Positions 15,744 through 24,526 of a stretch of DNA of 51,095 nucleotides are shown here, piece by piece. The notes beneath the pieces are model-generated. The model was given only the letters and a program-made list of their open reading frames with translations. It was not told the origin of the DNA and made no database searches. Within the stretch, counting starts at the first letter, position 1. Every line of letters begins with the position of its first letter. A program made the position numbers and the translations under genes. The stretch covers positions 1 through 51,095 of the forward strand of contig JAIBEZ010000078.1 of NCBI GenBank assembly GCA_019459485.1, written 5' to 3'. The DNA is from Prolixibacteraceae bacterium (GTDB taxonomy: Bacteria > Bacteroidota > Bacteroidia > Bacteroidales > Prolixibacteraceae).

Positions 15744-17090
15744 ATGAAACTAAATTTACTCACTGCAATTTCGCCTATTGATGGCAGGTATCGCCCAAAA
15801 GTTGAAAATCTTCAACTTTATTTTTCAGAATATGCACTCATCAGATACCGCGTTCTGGTTGAAGTTGAATACTTTATCGCTTTATGTGAATTGCCGTTGC
15901 CTCAACTTAATAGTTTCGACAAAACATTGTTCGGCTCACTCAGAAAAATTGTAGCCAACTTTTCGCTGGAAGATGCTCAACGGATCAAAGACATCGAAAA
16001 AGTTACCAATCACGATGTGAAAGCTGTCGAGTATTTCCTGAAAGAAGAATTCGACAAGCTGAATATTCAGGAATTTAAAGAGTTTATCCACTTTGGATTA
16101 ACCTCGCAGGATATCAACAATACAGCGGTTCCGAAGTCAATTCAGGACGCACTCGACAACGAATATTACCCGGCCATCAATGATTTGGTTGACAAACTCG
16201 ATGAGATGGCAACCGAATGGAAAGACATCCCGATGCTGGCAAAAACACACGGTCAGCCTGCATCTCCAACCAATCTGGGTAAGGAAATACGGGTATTTTC
16301 GGAAAGGATTAAAGGCCAGTTGGAGCAGTTGAAAGCCATTTCATGCGACGCCAAATTTGGCGGGGCAACCGGCAATTTTAACGCGCACCACATTGCTTAT
16401 CCGGAAATTAGCTGGAAAGCATTCGGCAATCATTTCCTGAAAAAATATCTGGGACTTGAACGGTCTCAATACACCACACAAATTGCCAATTACGACAATC
16501 ATGCCGCCATTTTCGATGCGATGAAACGTGTCAATAACATCATCATGGACTTGAATCGCGACATGTGGACCTACGTTTCGATGGAATATTTCAAGCAAAA
16601 AATCAAGGCCGGAGAAGTTGGTTCTTCGGCCATGCCACACAAGGTAAACCCGATTGATTTTGAAAATTCTGAAGGAAATATTGGTTTGGCAAATGCACTT
16701 TTCGAACATTTGTCGGCCAAACTACCGGTTTCGCGACTGCAACGCGACCTCACCGATTCAACCGTTTTGCGCAACATTGGCGTACCGTTCGCTCATTCGC
16801 TGATTTCTATCAATTCGACCATGCGCGGACTGAACAAACTATTAATCAACAAAGAAGCCATCAACGCCGATCTGGAAAAAAACTGGCCAGTAGTGGCGGA
16901 AGCCATTCAAACCATTTTGCGGCGCGAAGGCTACCCGAATCCCTACGAAGCCCTTCGCAACCTTACCCGTGTTAACCGGAAGATTGATCAGGAAGTGATT
17001 CATGAATTTATTGATTCGCTGGAAATTTCGGATGCACTCAAAACTGAATTAAAAAAGATAACTCCGCAAAACTACACCGGAGTTTTTTAA
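15744..17090 (+). CDS. purB: Adenylosuccinate lyase
   Basis: 448 residues of the fumarase/aspartase superfamily; acts twice in purine synthesis, on SAICAR and on adenylosuccinate. N-terminal LTAISPIDGRY is the usual start of the family. KTHGQPASPTNLGKE gives the catalytic His near 174, and the signature loop GSSAMPHKVNPIDFENSEGN is near 294-313 with the catalytic Ser in GSS. The length matches E. coli-type PurB. A terminator hairpin is embedded in the last ten codons. A long inverted repeat sits in the leader. Confidence 0.96.
   Translation: MKLNLLTAISPIDGRYRPKVENLQLYFSEYALIRYRVLVEVEYFIALCELPLPQLNSFDKTLFGSLRKIVANFSLEDAQRIKDIEKVTNHDVKAVEYFLKEEFDKLNIQEFKEFIHFGLTSQDINNTAVPKSIQDALDNEYYPAINDLVDKLDEMATEWKDIPMLAKTHGQPASPTNLGKEIRVFSERIKGQLEQLKAISCDAKFGGATGNFNAHHIAYPEISWKAFGNHFLKKYLGLERSQYTTQIANYDNHAAIFDAMKRVNNIIMDLNRDMWTYVSMEYFKQKIKAGEVGSSAMPHKVNPIDFENSEGNIGLANALFEHLSAKLPVSRLQRDLTDSTVLRNIGVPFAHSLISINSTMRGLNKLLINKEAINADLEKNWPVVAEAIQTILRREGYPNPYEALRNLTRVNRKIDQEVIHEFIDSLEISDALKTELKKITPQNYTGVF
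17060..17088 (+). terminator. Terminator inside the purB 3' end
   Basis: Stem AACTCCG/CGGAGTT with an 11-nt loop and a T run that encodes the last Val-Phe codons and the first base of the stop codon. Confidence 0.7.
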
Positions 17091-17160
17091 ACGTTCAGGA
17101 ACATTAAACAACTGTTTTTTAGAGTTTTAGTCAACAGTATTTATACTGAACAACCGATTC

Positions 17161-18981
17161 ATGAAAGATTTTTTCAAGATTTTAAGACGCTTTATACCAC
17201 CTTATAAAAAGCAGTTAATTCTAAATTTTCTGTTCAACTTGCTGTCGGCACTTTTTACAGTCTTTTCTGTTGCGATGATGATTCCAATTCTGGATATCAT
17301 TTTCGATACAGCAAAAGATGTTACTACTCTGGTTCCTTGGGAGATGTCAAAAGACGCTATTTTCCACAACGCTACTTATTACATTACGATTTTCAAAACT
17401 GAAAATGGCCCCGGATTTACCCTTTTGTTTGTTGGCCTTTTCGTGATCTTAGCCACACTCCTGAAAGTCGGGTTCTATTATCTGGGAGCCTATGAGTCCA
17501 TTTCTATCCGGAATGGAGTTGTGAAAGATATTCGCGAGCAGATATACACAAAAATTCTCAGACTGGCTCTCCCCTTTTTCTCGGAGGAACGAAAAGGCGA
17601 CATCATATCGCGCATTACCGGTGACGTTACTGAAGTGGAAAATTCAATCATGTCGTCGCTTGATATGTTCATAAAAAATCCAATTATTATAATCGTCCTG
17701 CTCGTATCAATGCTGATCATGAGCCCAAGCATGACGCTGTTTATATTTCTGGTACTGCCTGTCGCCGGCTTTATCATTGGCCGTGTGGGCAGATCGTTGA
17801 AAAAAGTATCGCGCGAAGGTCAGGATAAAATGGGCGAAATACTGACTGTCGTTGAAGAAACACTTGGAGGATTGCGCATCATCAAAGCGTTCAATGCCGA
17901 AAGAAAAATGAATGCACGCTTTTATTCTGAACTTCACGATTACAAATCCATCATGAACCGGCTGATGCGTCGCCGCGAACTGGCACACCCACTGAGCGAA
18001 TTGCTTGGAACAATCGTTATCATTATTATCGTTTGGTATGGCGGAACTCTAATTTTAGGTAAAAGAGGCGAATTGTCAGGAACCGAATTTATCGCTTATA
18101 TTGCTATTTTCTATCAGATAATAAATCCAGCCAAAGCATTTACCACCGCACTTTACAGCATTCAAAAAGGATTGGCTTCGATGGACCGTATCGACAAGAT
18201 TTTGATGGCTGACATAACCATTCCTGAATCGCCAAATGCACAGCCTGTCAGCACATTAAAAAACACCATCGAATACCGGAATGTAAGTTTTTCGTACGAT
18301 GAAAAAGTAGTGCTTAACAAGGTTTCGCTAATCATTCCGAAAGGAAAAACCATTGCACTGGTGGGACAATCCGGAAGTGGAAAAACCACGTTTGTTGATC
18401 TGTTGCCTCGATTTTACGATGTGAAAGATGGCCAGATTTTAATTGATGGTACTGATATCCGCAGCCTGAAACTGCACGATCTCCGCGATTTGATGGGCAA
18501 TGTGAACCAGGAAGCCATTTTATTCAACGATACAATTTTCAATAACATCGCTTTCGGAGTTGAAAACACTTCAATGCCTGAAGTGATTACTGCCGCCAAG
18601 GTTGCCAATGCGCATGATTTCATCATTGAAACAGAACACGGTTATGATACTGTTATTGGCGATCGTGGAAGCAAACTTTCAGGAGGACAGCGCCAGCGAC
18701 TGAGCATTGCACGTGCGATCCTAAAAAATCCGCCTGTCCTGATTCTCGACGAAGCCACTTCGGCACTCGACACCGAATCGGAACGCCTGGTTCAGGATGC
18801 ATTGGAGAACCTGATGAAAAACCGTACTTCAGTAGTAATTGCGCACCGTTTGTCAACCGTTCGGAATGCCGACCTGATTTGTGTATTTCATGAAGGCGAG
18901 ATTATTGAGCGCGGCACGCACGACGAACTGATTGCATTGGATGGCCGTTACAAACGACTGCACAGTATGCAAATGTTTTAA
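17161..18981 (+). CDS. ABC exporter, MsbA-like (fused TMD-NBD)
   Basis: 606 residues. The first 330 or so contain six membrane helices of an ABC type-1 exporter domain. The nucleotide-binding domain has Walker A VGQSGSGKTT (about 399-408), the signature LSGGQRQRLSIARAIL (about 507-522), Walker B VLILDEATSALD and the H-loop VIAHRLSTV. Such half-transporters work as homodimers and flip lipids, lipid A-core or hydrophobic compounds; in Bacteroidota one copy is usually called MsbA, but the substrate cannot be fixed from sequence. It is on its own between purB and speA. Confidence 0.9.
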   Translation: MKDFFKILRRFIPPYKKQLILNFLFNLLSALFTVFSVAMMIPILDIIFDTAKDVTTLVPWEMSKDAIFHNATYYITIFKTENGPGFTLLFVGLFVILATLLKVGFYYLGAYESISIRNGVVKDIREQIYTKILRLALPFFSEERKGDIISRITGDVTEVENSIMSSLDMFIKNPIIIIVLLVSMLIMSPSMTLFIFLVLPVAGFIIGRVGRSLKKVSREGQDKMGEILTVVEETLGGLRIIKAFNAERKMNARFYSELHDYKSIMNRLMRRRELAHPLSELLGTIVIIIIVWYGGTLILGKRGELSGTEFIAYIAIFYQIINPAKAFTTALYSIQKGLASMDRIDKILMADITIPESPNAQPVSTLKNTIEYRNVSFSYDEKVVLNKVSLIIPKGKTIALVGQSGSGKTTFVDLLPRFYDVKDGQILIDGTDIRSLKLHDLRDLMGNVNQEAILFNDTIFNNIAFGVENTSMPEVITAAKVANAHDFIIETEHGYDTVIGDRGSKLSGGQRQRLSIARAILKNPPVLILDEATSALDTESERLVQDALENLMKNRTSVVIAHRLSTVRNADLICVFHEGEIIERGTHDELIALDGRYKRLHSMQMF

Positions 18982-19035
18982 CGACATCTGAGTCTCCAAA
19001 AAAATTCAAATCACTTTCAATATTTTATTACATTT

Positions 19036-19077
19036 ACCGCGTTTTTAAAATCTGATTTCGATCAGAAATGACGCGGT
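19036..19077 (+). promoter_or_regulatory. Two-part hairpin with TTCG tetraloop before speA
   Basis: Outer stem ACCGCGT (19036-19042)/ACGCGGT (19071-19077) and inner stem TCTGAT-TTCG-ATCAGA (19051-19066), a UUCG-capped hairpin. A T run follows at 19086-19092, 9 nt after the outer stem. It may be the terminator of the ABC exporter gene or a leader structure of speA. Confidence 0.55.
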
Positions 19078-19127
19078 TTACAGCGTTTTTTTATTTTGAG
19101 TATTAACAAACAAATAATTTTTTCTGA

Positions 19128-21020
19128 ATGAGAAAATGGCGTATCGAAGACTCAGCCGAACTTTACAACATCAACGGTTGGGGTATCAACTTTTTTTCTA
19201 TCAACCAAAAAGGCAATGTAACGGTCACTCCAAAGAAAAACGGAGTAGAGATTGACCTGAAAGAATTGGTTGAAGAGCTGCAACTTCGGGATGTTTCGGC
19301 ACCTATGCTGCTTCGTTTTCCGGACATTCTGGATAACCGGATTGAAAAAATGGCCAGCTGCTTTAAATCTGCTGCTGAAGAGTACGAATACAAAGCCCAA
19401 AATTTCATCATATATCCTATCAAGGTAAACCAGATGCGTCCGGTTGTGGAAGAAATTGTCAGTCACGGCAAAAAATTTAACATTGGACTGGAAGCCGGAT
19501 CGAAACCTGAATTACATGCGGTTATTGCCATCAGTACCGATAACGACTCGTTGATTATCTGCAACGGATACAAAGACGAAAGTTATATTGAGCTGGCACT
19601 GCTGGCTCAAAAGATGGGAAGACGCATTTATCTGGTGGTTGAAAAACTGAACGAACTAAAACTGATTCTAAAAATTGCGCAACGCCTGAAAATCAAGCCA
19701 AATATTGGTATTCGTATTAAGCTTGCCAGTTCGGGAAGCGGCAAATGGGAAGATTCGGGCGGCGATGCAAGCAAGTTCGGTTTAACTTCAAGTGAACTTC
19801 TGGAAGCGCTTGATATTTTGGAAAAGAAAGGAATGCAGGATTGCCTGAAATTGGTCCATTTTCACATTGGCAGTCAGGTTACAAAAATACGGCGCATTAA
19901 AATTGCCATGCGCGAAGCCTCACAGTTTTACGTCCAGATTTACCTAAAAGGTTTTAACGTTGAATTCGTTGATATTGGTGGTGGTCTGGGTGTCGATTAC
20001 GATGGAACTCGCTCGTCGAGCAGCGAAAGCAGCGTCAATTACAGTATTCAGGAATATGTAAATGATGCCATTGCCACCATGGTGGATGCCAGTGATAAAA
20101 ACAACATTCCGCACCCGAATATTATTACTGAATCTGGACGCTCACTGACAGCACATCATTCTGTACTGATTTTCGAAGTGCTCGAAACAACCTCTCTCCC
20201 AACAATGGGCGAGGAAGAAGTTTCGAAAGAGGATGATCATGAACTGGTTCGTGAATTGTTTTCGCTCTGGGAACAACTCAACCAGTCGAAAATGCTTGAA
20301 ACCTGGCACGATGCCCAGCAAATCAAGGAAGAAGCGCTCGACCTGTTCAGCCTTGGATTGGTTGACCTGAAGACCCGCGCACAAATTGAGCGTCTGTTCT
20401 GGTCGATTACCAAAGAAATTCACCAGATGACCGGAGAGCTAAAACACATTCCTGAAGAGCTGCTTTATTTACCGAAATTACTGTCTGACAAATATTTCTG
20501 TAACTTTTCGTTGTTCCAGTCGCTCCCGGATTCATGGGCGATCGATCAGATTTTTCCCATTATCCCCATTCAACGCCTGGATGAAAAACCGGAACGTTCA
20601 GCAACAATTCAGGACATTACCTGCGACTCCGACGGAAAAATCGACAACTTCATCTCAACCCGAAACTTCTCCTATTATCTGCCGGTACATCCGATTAAAT
20701 CAAAAGAACCTTATTACATGGGTGTATTTCTGGTAGGAGCTTATCAGGAAATACTGGGCGATTTGCACAACCTGTTTGGCGATACCAACGCGGTACACGT
20801 TTCGGTGAACGACAAAGGATACAGCATCGATCAGATCATTGACGGTGAAACTGTGGCCGAAGTGCTCGACTACGTTCAGTACAACGCCAAAAAGCTGGTT
20901 CGTACTGTAGAAACCTGGGTAACTTCGTCTGTAAAATCAGGAATTATTTCTGCGGAAGAAGGAAAAGAATTTTTATCGAACTACCGCTCCGGTTTGTACG
21001 GATATACTTATCTGGAATAA
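19128..21020 (+). CDS. speA: Biosynthetic arginine decarboxylase
   Basis: 630 residues, PLP-dependent fold III enzyme (alanine-racemase-like barrel plus Greek-key domain), the usual length of SpeA. It turns arginine into agmatine for polyamine synthesis. N-terminal WRIEDSAELYNINGWGINFF is the family start. YPIKVNQMR holds the PLP Lys (about residue 99), FHIGSQVTKIRRI and the glycine-rich VDIGGGLGVDYDGT bind the cofactor phosphate, and TESGRSLTAHHSVLIFEV and the later C-terminal domain follow. A clear terminator follows the stop; a UUCG hairpin precedes the start. Confidence 0.95.
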   Translation: MRKWRIEDSAELYNINGWGINFFSINQKGNVTVTPKKNGVEIDLKELVEELQLRDVSAPMLLRFPDILDNRIEKMASCFKSAAEEYEYKAQNFIIYPIKVNQMRPVVEEIVSHGKKFNIGLEAGSKPELHAVIAISTDNDSLIICNGYKDESYIELALLAQKMGRRIYLVVEKLNELKLILKIAQRLKIKPNIGIRIKLASSGSGKWEDSGGDASKFGLTSSELLEALDILEKKGMQDCLKLVHFHIGSQVTKIRRIKIAMREASQFYVQIYLKGFNVEFVDIGGGLGVDYDGTRSSSSESSVNYSIQEYVNDAIATMVDASDKNNIPHPNIITESGRSLTAHHSVLIFEVLETTSLPTMGEEEVSKEDDHELVRELFSLWEQLNQSKMLETWHDAQQIKEEALDLFSLGLVDLKTRAQIERLFWSITKEIHQMTGELKHIPEELLYLPKLLSDKYFCNFSLFQSLPDSWAIDQIFPIIPIQRLDEKPERSATIQDITCDSDGKIDNFISTRNFSYYLPVHPIKSKEPYYMGVFLVGAYQEILGDLHNLFGDTNAVHVSVNDKGYSIDQIIDGETVAEVLDYVQYNAKKLVRTVETWVTSSVKSGIISAEEGKEFLSNYRSGLYGYTYLE

Positions 21021-21044
21021 GAATATTCATATTATATTATACTG

Positions 21045-21081
21045 AAATGCAAATACTTCTGAAGAGGTATTTGCATTTTTT
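21045..21081 (+). terminator. speA terminator
   Basis: A 15-bp stem (21045-21059 against 21064-21078, one G-T pair) with a TGAA loop, followed by a T run. It separates speA from the convergent lipid kinase gene. Confidence 0.88.
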
Positions 21082-21107
21082 GCATGGTACTTCGTGTAGT
21101 CTTACAA

Positions 21108-21980
21108 TCACTTTCCACACCGCACCCAAATTTTCGCTGCATCAAGTTTAATTGTTGCCGGAGTTTGAAACTGTCCGGGTTCGCCATCGAAATGATAATA
21201 AGGTGTATTGGCCAGTTCCAGATCAATTTGTTTTGCCTTGTAACAATCTACAAACGGCAGTTTGGGTATCAGCTTTGTAAACAAGGCTATTGCGAAAAAA
21301 GGCATCCATATTTTTGCAAATTTGCGCACAACCACCACGTCAATTAAACCGTCGGTCATGCTGGCGGAAGGTGCGATAAACGCATTGTTGCCGAACTGTG
21401 TAGCATTGGCAAAAGTGATCAGGAAAACAGTCTTTTCGATCAGAACTCCATCAATTTTCATTCGCACATCTAGCGGTTTGTAAAATATACTTTCCTGAAC
21501 AACCAATTGTATATATTTCAGAAATCCACGTGAGGTAGCTGTACTCATTTTATGGGCAACCAGCGCATCAAATCCGATACCACTTGTGCAAAGGAAATGC
21601 TGATTATTAAGTTTGCACACGTCCAACTGAATGTTTTTCCCTGCTATCAAAGTGCGGGCACTTTTACGCATGTCCATCGAAATTCCAAGTTCGCGGGCCA
21701 GGCCATTTCCGGAGCCCATTGGGATGATTCCCATCAGAGTGTTTGAAACAATCAATCCTTTTGCAACTTCGTTAACTGTTCCATCGCCGCCAACTGCAAC
21801 TACCATATCAAAACCATTGGCCGAAGCCTGAGATGCAAGTTCAGTGGCATGTCCGGAGTAATCAGTAAGAGAATATTTAACTGAACAACCATTCTTCTTT
21901 AAATACGGAACCACAATATCAAGGACATCCGCTCCATTCTGATGCCCTGCATATTTATTGATGATCAGAAATATTTTCAT
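21108..21980 (-). CDS. Diacylglycerol kinase-family lipid kinase
   Basis: 290 residues from the chosen start MKIFLIINKYAG, which is where the family usually begins; in-frame ATGs 5 and 19 codons upstream exist, and the farther one lies inside a dispersed palindrome, so I reject it. The N-terminal kinase domain shows the DAGK catalytic motif VAVGGDGTVNEVAKG and the lipid-kinase segment GSGNGLARELGI. The C-terminal domain has GIGFDALVAHKM and ends in YYHFDGEP with the DGE motif. It phosphorylates diacylglycerol or a related lipid such as sphingosine or ceramide; sphingolipids are frequent in Bacteroidota, but this is not decidable here. Confidence 0.87.
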   Translation of the reverse strand: MKIFLIINKYAGHQNGADVLDIVVPYLKKNGCSVKYSLTDYSGHATELASQASANGFDMVVAVGGDGTVNEVAKGLIVSNTLMGIIPMGSGNGLARELGISMDMRKSARTLIAGKNIQLDVCKLNNQHFLCTSGIGFDALVAHKMSTATSRGFLKYIQLVVQESIFYKPLDVRMKIDGVLIEKTVFLITFANATQFGNNAFIAPSASMTDGLIDVVVVRKFAKIWMPFFAIALFTKLIPKLPFVDCYKAKQIDLELANTPYYHFDGEPGQFQTPATIKLDAAKIWVRCGK

Positions 21981-22039
21981 CGTTTGTTGTGACATAGTTG
22001 ATTGACTATATATTTTTTGAGACGCAATGAGAGACATGA

Positions 22040-22067
22040 TAAGAGACGCGATAAATCGCGTCTCTTA
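22040..22067. repeat. Palindrome with GAGACGCG core
   Basis: 13-bp perfect arms TAAGAGACGCGAT and complement around AA; a partial GAGACGC copy lies at 22019-22025. It sits between the lipid kinase start and the end of the LtaS-like gene (both minus strand). This kind of palindrome is dispersed in some bacterial genomes; only one full copy is visible here. Confidence 0.7.
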
Positions 22068-22070
22068 GGG

Positions 22071-23909
22071 TTATCGGTTAATAAAATCATCGTGTAAAAC
22101 CTGCATGTATGCTTTCGGAAAAATTAAATCCACCGATTTCGCGGCAGGTTTCGAAACAAAATCATTGGTGTTCTGATCGAAATAAAAACTTCCTTCAGGA
22201 ACAACATATCCCCAACCTGAATCGAGCATGTAAAAAGCGTGGGGATGCGAGGTGAAAAAGTCTTTCGCAAACGGAGCAGCATCAGTATCCCAACCCAGTT
22301 GATGAATAAGCGAAGTTCCAAAATCGATCTGTTGCGTAATGGTTTCAATTCGCACCAAAGAGTCAACCACCCCACCCGACCATATCAGCGGAATCCGATA
22401 CGAAGCCGGATCGGTAATGTCGGTCGGTCCGGGCGGCAAGGTCCCATGGTCGGATGTCACAATTAATAAGGTATTGTTCCAAAGCGGAGATTTCCGGAAC
22501 GAATCGATAAACGCTCCCAGACAACTGTCGGTATATGCCACTGAATTCAGGTATTTCTCTTCGTTTGAATTTCCGGGGACCTTCGAAAACGGCACGTCAT
22601 AAGGCGGATGACTGCTAATTGTATAAATGGTTTTCATGAAAGGCTCCTGTTCGTTCTTCAAATCTTCCGTGGCGCGTTCAAAGACATACCCGTCCGGAAC
22701 ACCCCATTTGGTCATCCGACCCAATTCCGACGGAAAATCAGCTTTGGTGACCAACTTCCCGAAATTGCCCTTCAGTACAAATGTTTTCAGGTTATAAAAA
22801 TTGATGTCGCCCCCATAATAAAAGGAGGTATGATAGCTTTTTCTATTAAAATACTCCGGAAGCAGTGTCAAACCATTTGATTTTTCAGGATAAACCATGA
22901 TGGAAGTGCTCAGCAACGAAGGATATCCGCCCAGCAATGCAGAAATACCGCGATCAGAACGATTTCCGGTTGAATAAAAGGAAGTAAAAACGGTGCTTCG
23001 GGTGCAAAGAGAATCCAGATTGGGAGCGATTCCATGCAATCCGCCCAAAGGAGCGATTACTTTATTGGTGAAACTCTCCAAAATAATGAGGATTACATTG
23101 GGTTGTTTCTCCGGATTCAACTTCAGTAGTTGCGGCCTGGAAATTACCGTGTCGTTTTTTTGATATTCATTAAAAATCCGCAGACTTTCTTCCTTATCCA
23201 GATAAGTACATGGGTTCGAAAACCGTTTACGCTTTTCAACCGATTTGGCAAAATTCCACAAATAATTGGTTGCTGCCTGATTGACATACAACTTAGAACT
23301 AAAGGCTACCGAACTAAGATTCAGCGGCGAAGTATCCAGTCCACCGCGTATTGGGAGGATCAAGCTTGCTACTATTAATAATTGAATCAAAGGAAAATAC
23401 CATTTAACCGCACCTTCAACAGAAACACCTTGAGGAAAAATTTTTCTGTATATAAAAAGAAATACAAAGATCAGACTTCCTGAAATCAGCAAACCCAGCA
23501 ATACATCAATTACAGAAACCGATGCTCCTATGGCCACAGGATCACCGAGATAATTGAATACAGTGACATTCACACGGGTTCCCCAATGTGGGTACAAACC
23601 CAAATCGAGTACGATTAGGGCGGATGCAATAATCAAAAAAAGCAGTGTATAATGATGTATGAACCGATTGATATACTTCGATGCCAAAACAATACGGAAG
23701 CACAAAAGCAATCCAGGCAACAAAAGCAGGTAACAAGCGGTTGAAACGTCCATCTTTAATCCATGCCAAAATATTCCTGAAATTTCGCCTGAAGACAATT
23801 GTCCGGTTGTATTAAAATTCCACATCAGGAATAAGATCTTGGCAACCCAAAAGAAAGCCATCCAGAAAAGAAAATACTTCAGAAGCCGTAACAATTGTTG
23901 CCTCATCAA
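22071..23909 (-). CDS. LtaS-like membrane sulfatase-fold protein
   Basis: 612 residues: five N-terminal membrane helices (to about 190) and a periplasmic alkaline-phosphatase-superfamily domain. NVILIILESFTNKVI (about 268-282) gives the first metal Asp/Glu and TGNRSDRGISALLGG the nucleophile Ser/Thr region; DINFYNLKTFV and the later TSDHGTLPP with the metal-binding Asp-His complete the site. The family transfers phosphoglycerol or phosphoethanolamine groups (LtaS, OpgB, EptA relatives). Bacteroidota have no lipoteichoic acid, so lipid or glycan headgroup transfer is likely. It is upstream of the lipid kinase gene on the same strand, so substrate recycling of diacylglycerol is possible, as in LtaS-DgkB pairs; that link is inference. 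Confidence 0.87.
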   Translation of the reverse strand: MMRQQLLRLLKYFLFWMAFFWVAKILFLMWNFNTTGQLSSGEISGIFWHGLKMDVSTACYLLLLPGLLLCFRIVLASKYINRFIHHYTLLFLIIASALIVLDLGLYPHWGTRVNVTVFNYLGDPVAIGASVSVIDVLLGLLISGSLIFVFLFIYRKIFPQGVSVEGAVKWYFPLIQLLIVASLILPIRGGLDTSPLNLSSVAFSSKLYVNQAATNYLWNFAKSVEKRKRFSNPCTYLDKEESLRIFNEYQKNDTVISRPQLLKLNPEKQPNVILIILESFTNKVIAPLGGLHGIAPNLDSLCTRSTVFTSFYSTGNRSDRGISALLGGYPSLLSTSIMVYPEKSNGLTLLPEYFNRKSYHTSFYYGGDINFYNLKTFVLKGNFGKLVTKADFPSELGRMTKWGVPDGYVFERATEDLKNEQEPFMKTIYTISSHPPYDVPFSKVPGNSNEEKYLNSVAYTDSCLGAFIDSFRKSPLWNNTLLIVTSDHGTLPPGPTDITDPASYRIPLIWSGGVVDSLVRIETITQQIDFGTSLIHQLGWDTDAAPFAKDFFTSHPHAFYMLDSGWGYVVPEGSFYFDQNTNDFVSKPAAKSVDLIFPKAYMQVLHDDFINR

Positions 23910-24240
23910 AATCGGTTTGAATTTATGAATTATGGAAAATGGACTGCAAATATAACAAAACTGAACTTCACAATTTTACAGTGCTGAAAATCCTGAACAA
24001 ATAATATAAAAGCAAAAAAGATGTTCATTTTTTTTATTTCCGGTAAAAAACCAATATTCAAAGATGGAATACAAATTAATCTCACTAAATTACTTTTTAT
24101 TTCAATAATAACATTTAATATATCTTTTTGATATTTTTTAAATCATATCATATACATTTTAATATCCCAACATCATATTTCACGACTATTTGATTTATAA
24201 ATATTTAGAAGCACAAATCGAAATGTAATTTTTAGCATTT
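23910..24240. other. AT-rich divergent intergenic region
   Basis: The 617-bp gap between the divergent LtaS-like and TorF-like genes is strongly AT-rich. I see no ORF or RNA gene here. The right half (24253-24461) holds the phased elements, -7 box and hairpin listed separately. No sigma-54 pattern (TGGC-N8-TTGC) was found. Confidence 0.6.
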
Positions 24241-24252
24241 TTATAGATATAC

Positions 24253-24365
24253 CCCTATTTTTTAGAGTAAAACTTCATTTTTTGTATCTATTTTCAACTT
24301 ACAACCCTATTTTTTAAACATTTTGTTTGTTAATTTATCTTTAATTCACGCATACCCCCTATTTC
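24253..24365 (+). promoter_or_regulatory. Three CCCTATTT elements spaced exactly 52 bp
   Basis: CCCTATTTTTTA at 24253-24264 and again at 24305-24316 are identical; a third, CCCTATTTCAAA, begins at 24357. Each start is 52 bp from the last (five helical turns), all preceded by A or C, and the third lies 36 bp before the -7 box. This is the pattern of an activator bound on one DNA face upstream of a promoter. Confidence 0.6.
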
Positions 24366-24392
24366 AAAATAAACAACGATAGGAAAAATACA

Positions 24393-24400
24393 TACTTTTG
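24393..24400 (+). promoter_or_regulatory. Candidate -7 box (TACTTTTG) of the ammonium locus
   Basis: Exact TAnnTTTG match; transcription would start near 24406 and leave a leader of about 120 nt that includes the hairpin at 24421-24461. No -33 element is evident, which suits activator dependence. Confidence 0.5.
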
Positions 24401-24420
24401 GCCAAGCATATCAAACGAAA

Positions 24421-24461
24421 GGGGTGCTTCTAAAAAAAAGTTATTTTTCATTGAACGCCCC
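24421..24461 (+). promoter_or_regulatory. Leader hairpin before the ammonium locus
   Basis: GGGGTGCTTC (24421-24430) can pair with GAACGCCCC (24453-24461), with one bulged C and one G-U; the loop itself has an A8/T5 inner stem. There is no T run directly after it, so it is not a plain terminator. Role unknown. Confidence 0.45.
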
Positions 24462-24526
24462 CCAAAATATTAGATGCAGATAGATTTTAAAACAAATAAA
24501 TTTTTTAACACTTAAAATTAAGTATC

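Noticed and set aside
23910-24526. Sigma-54 promoter for the ammonium operon
   Set aside because: I looked for TGGC-N8-TTGC-like patterns and found none; a TAnnTTTG box is present instead.
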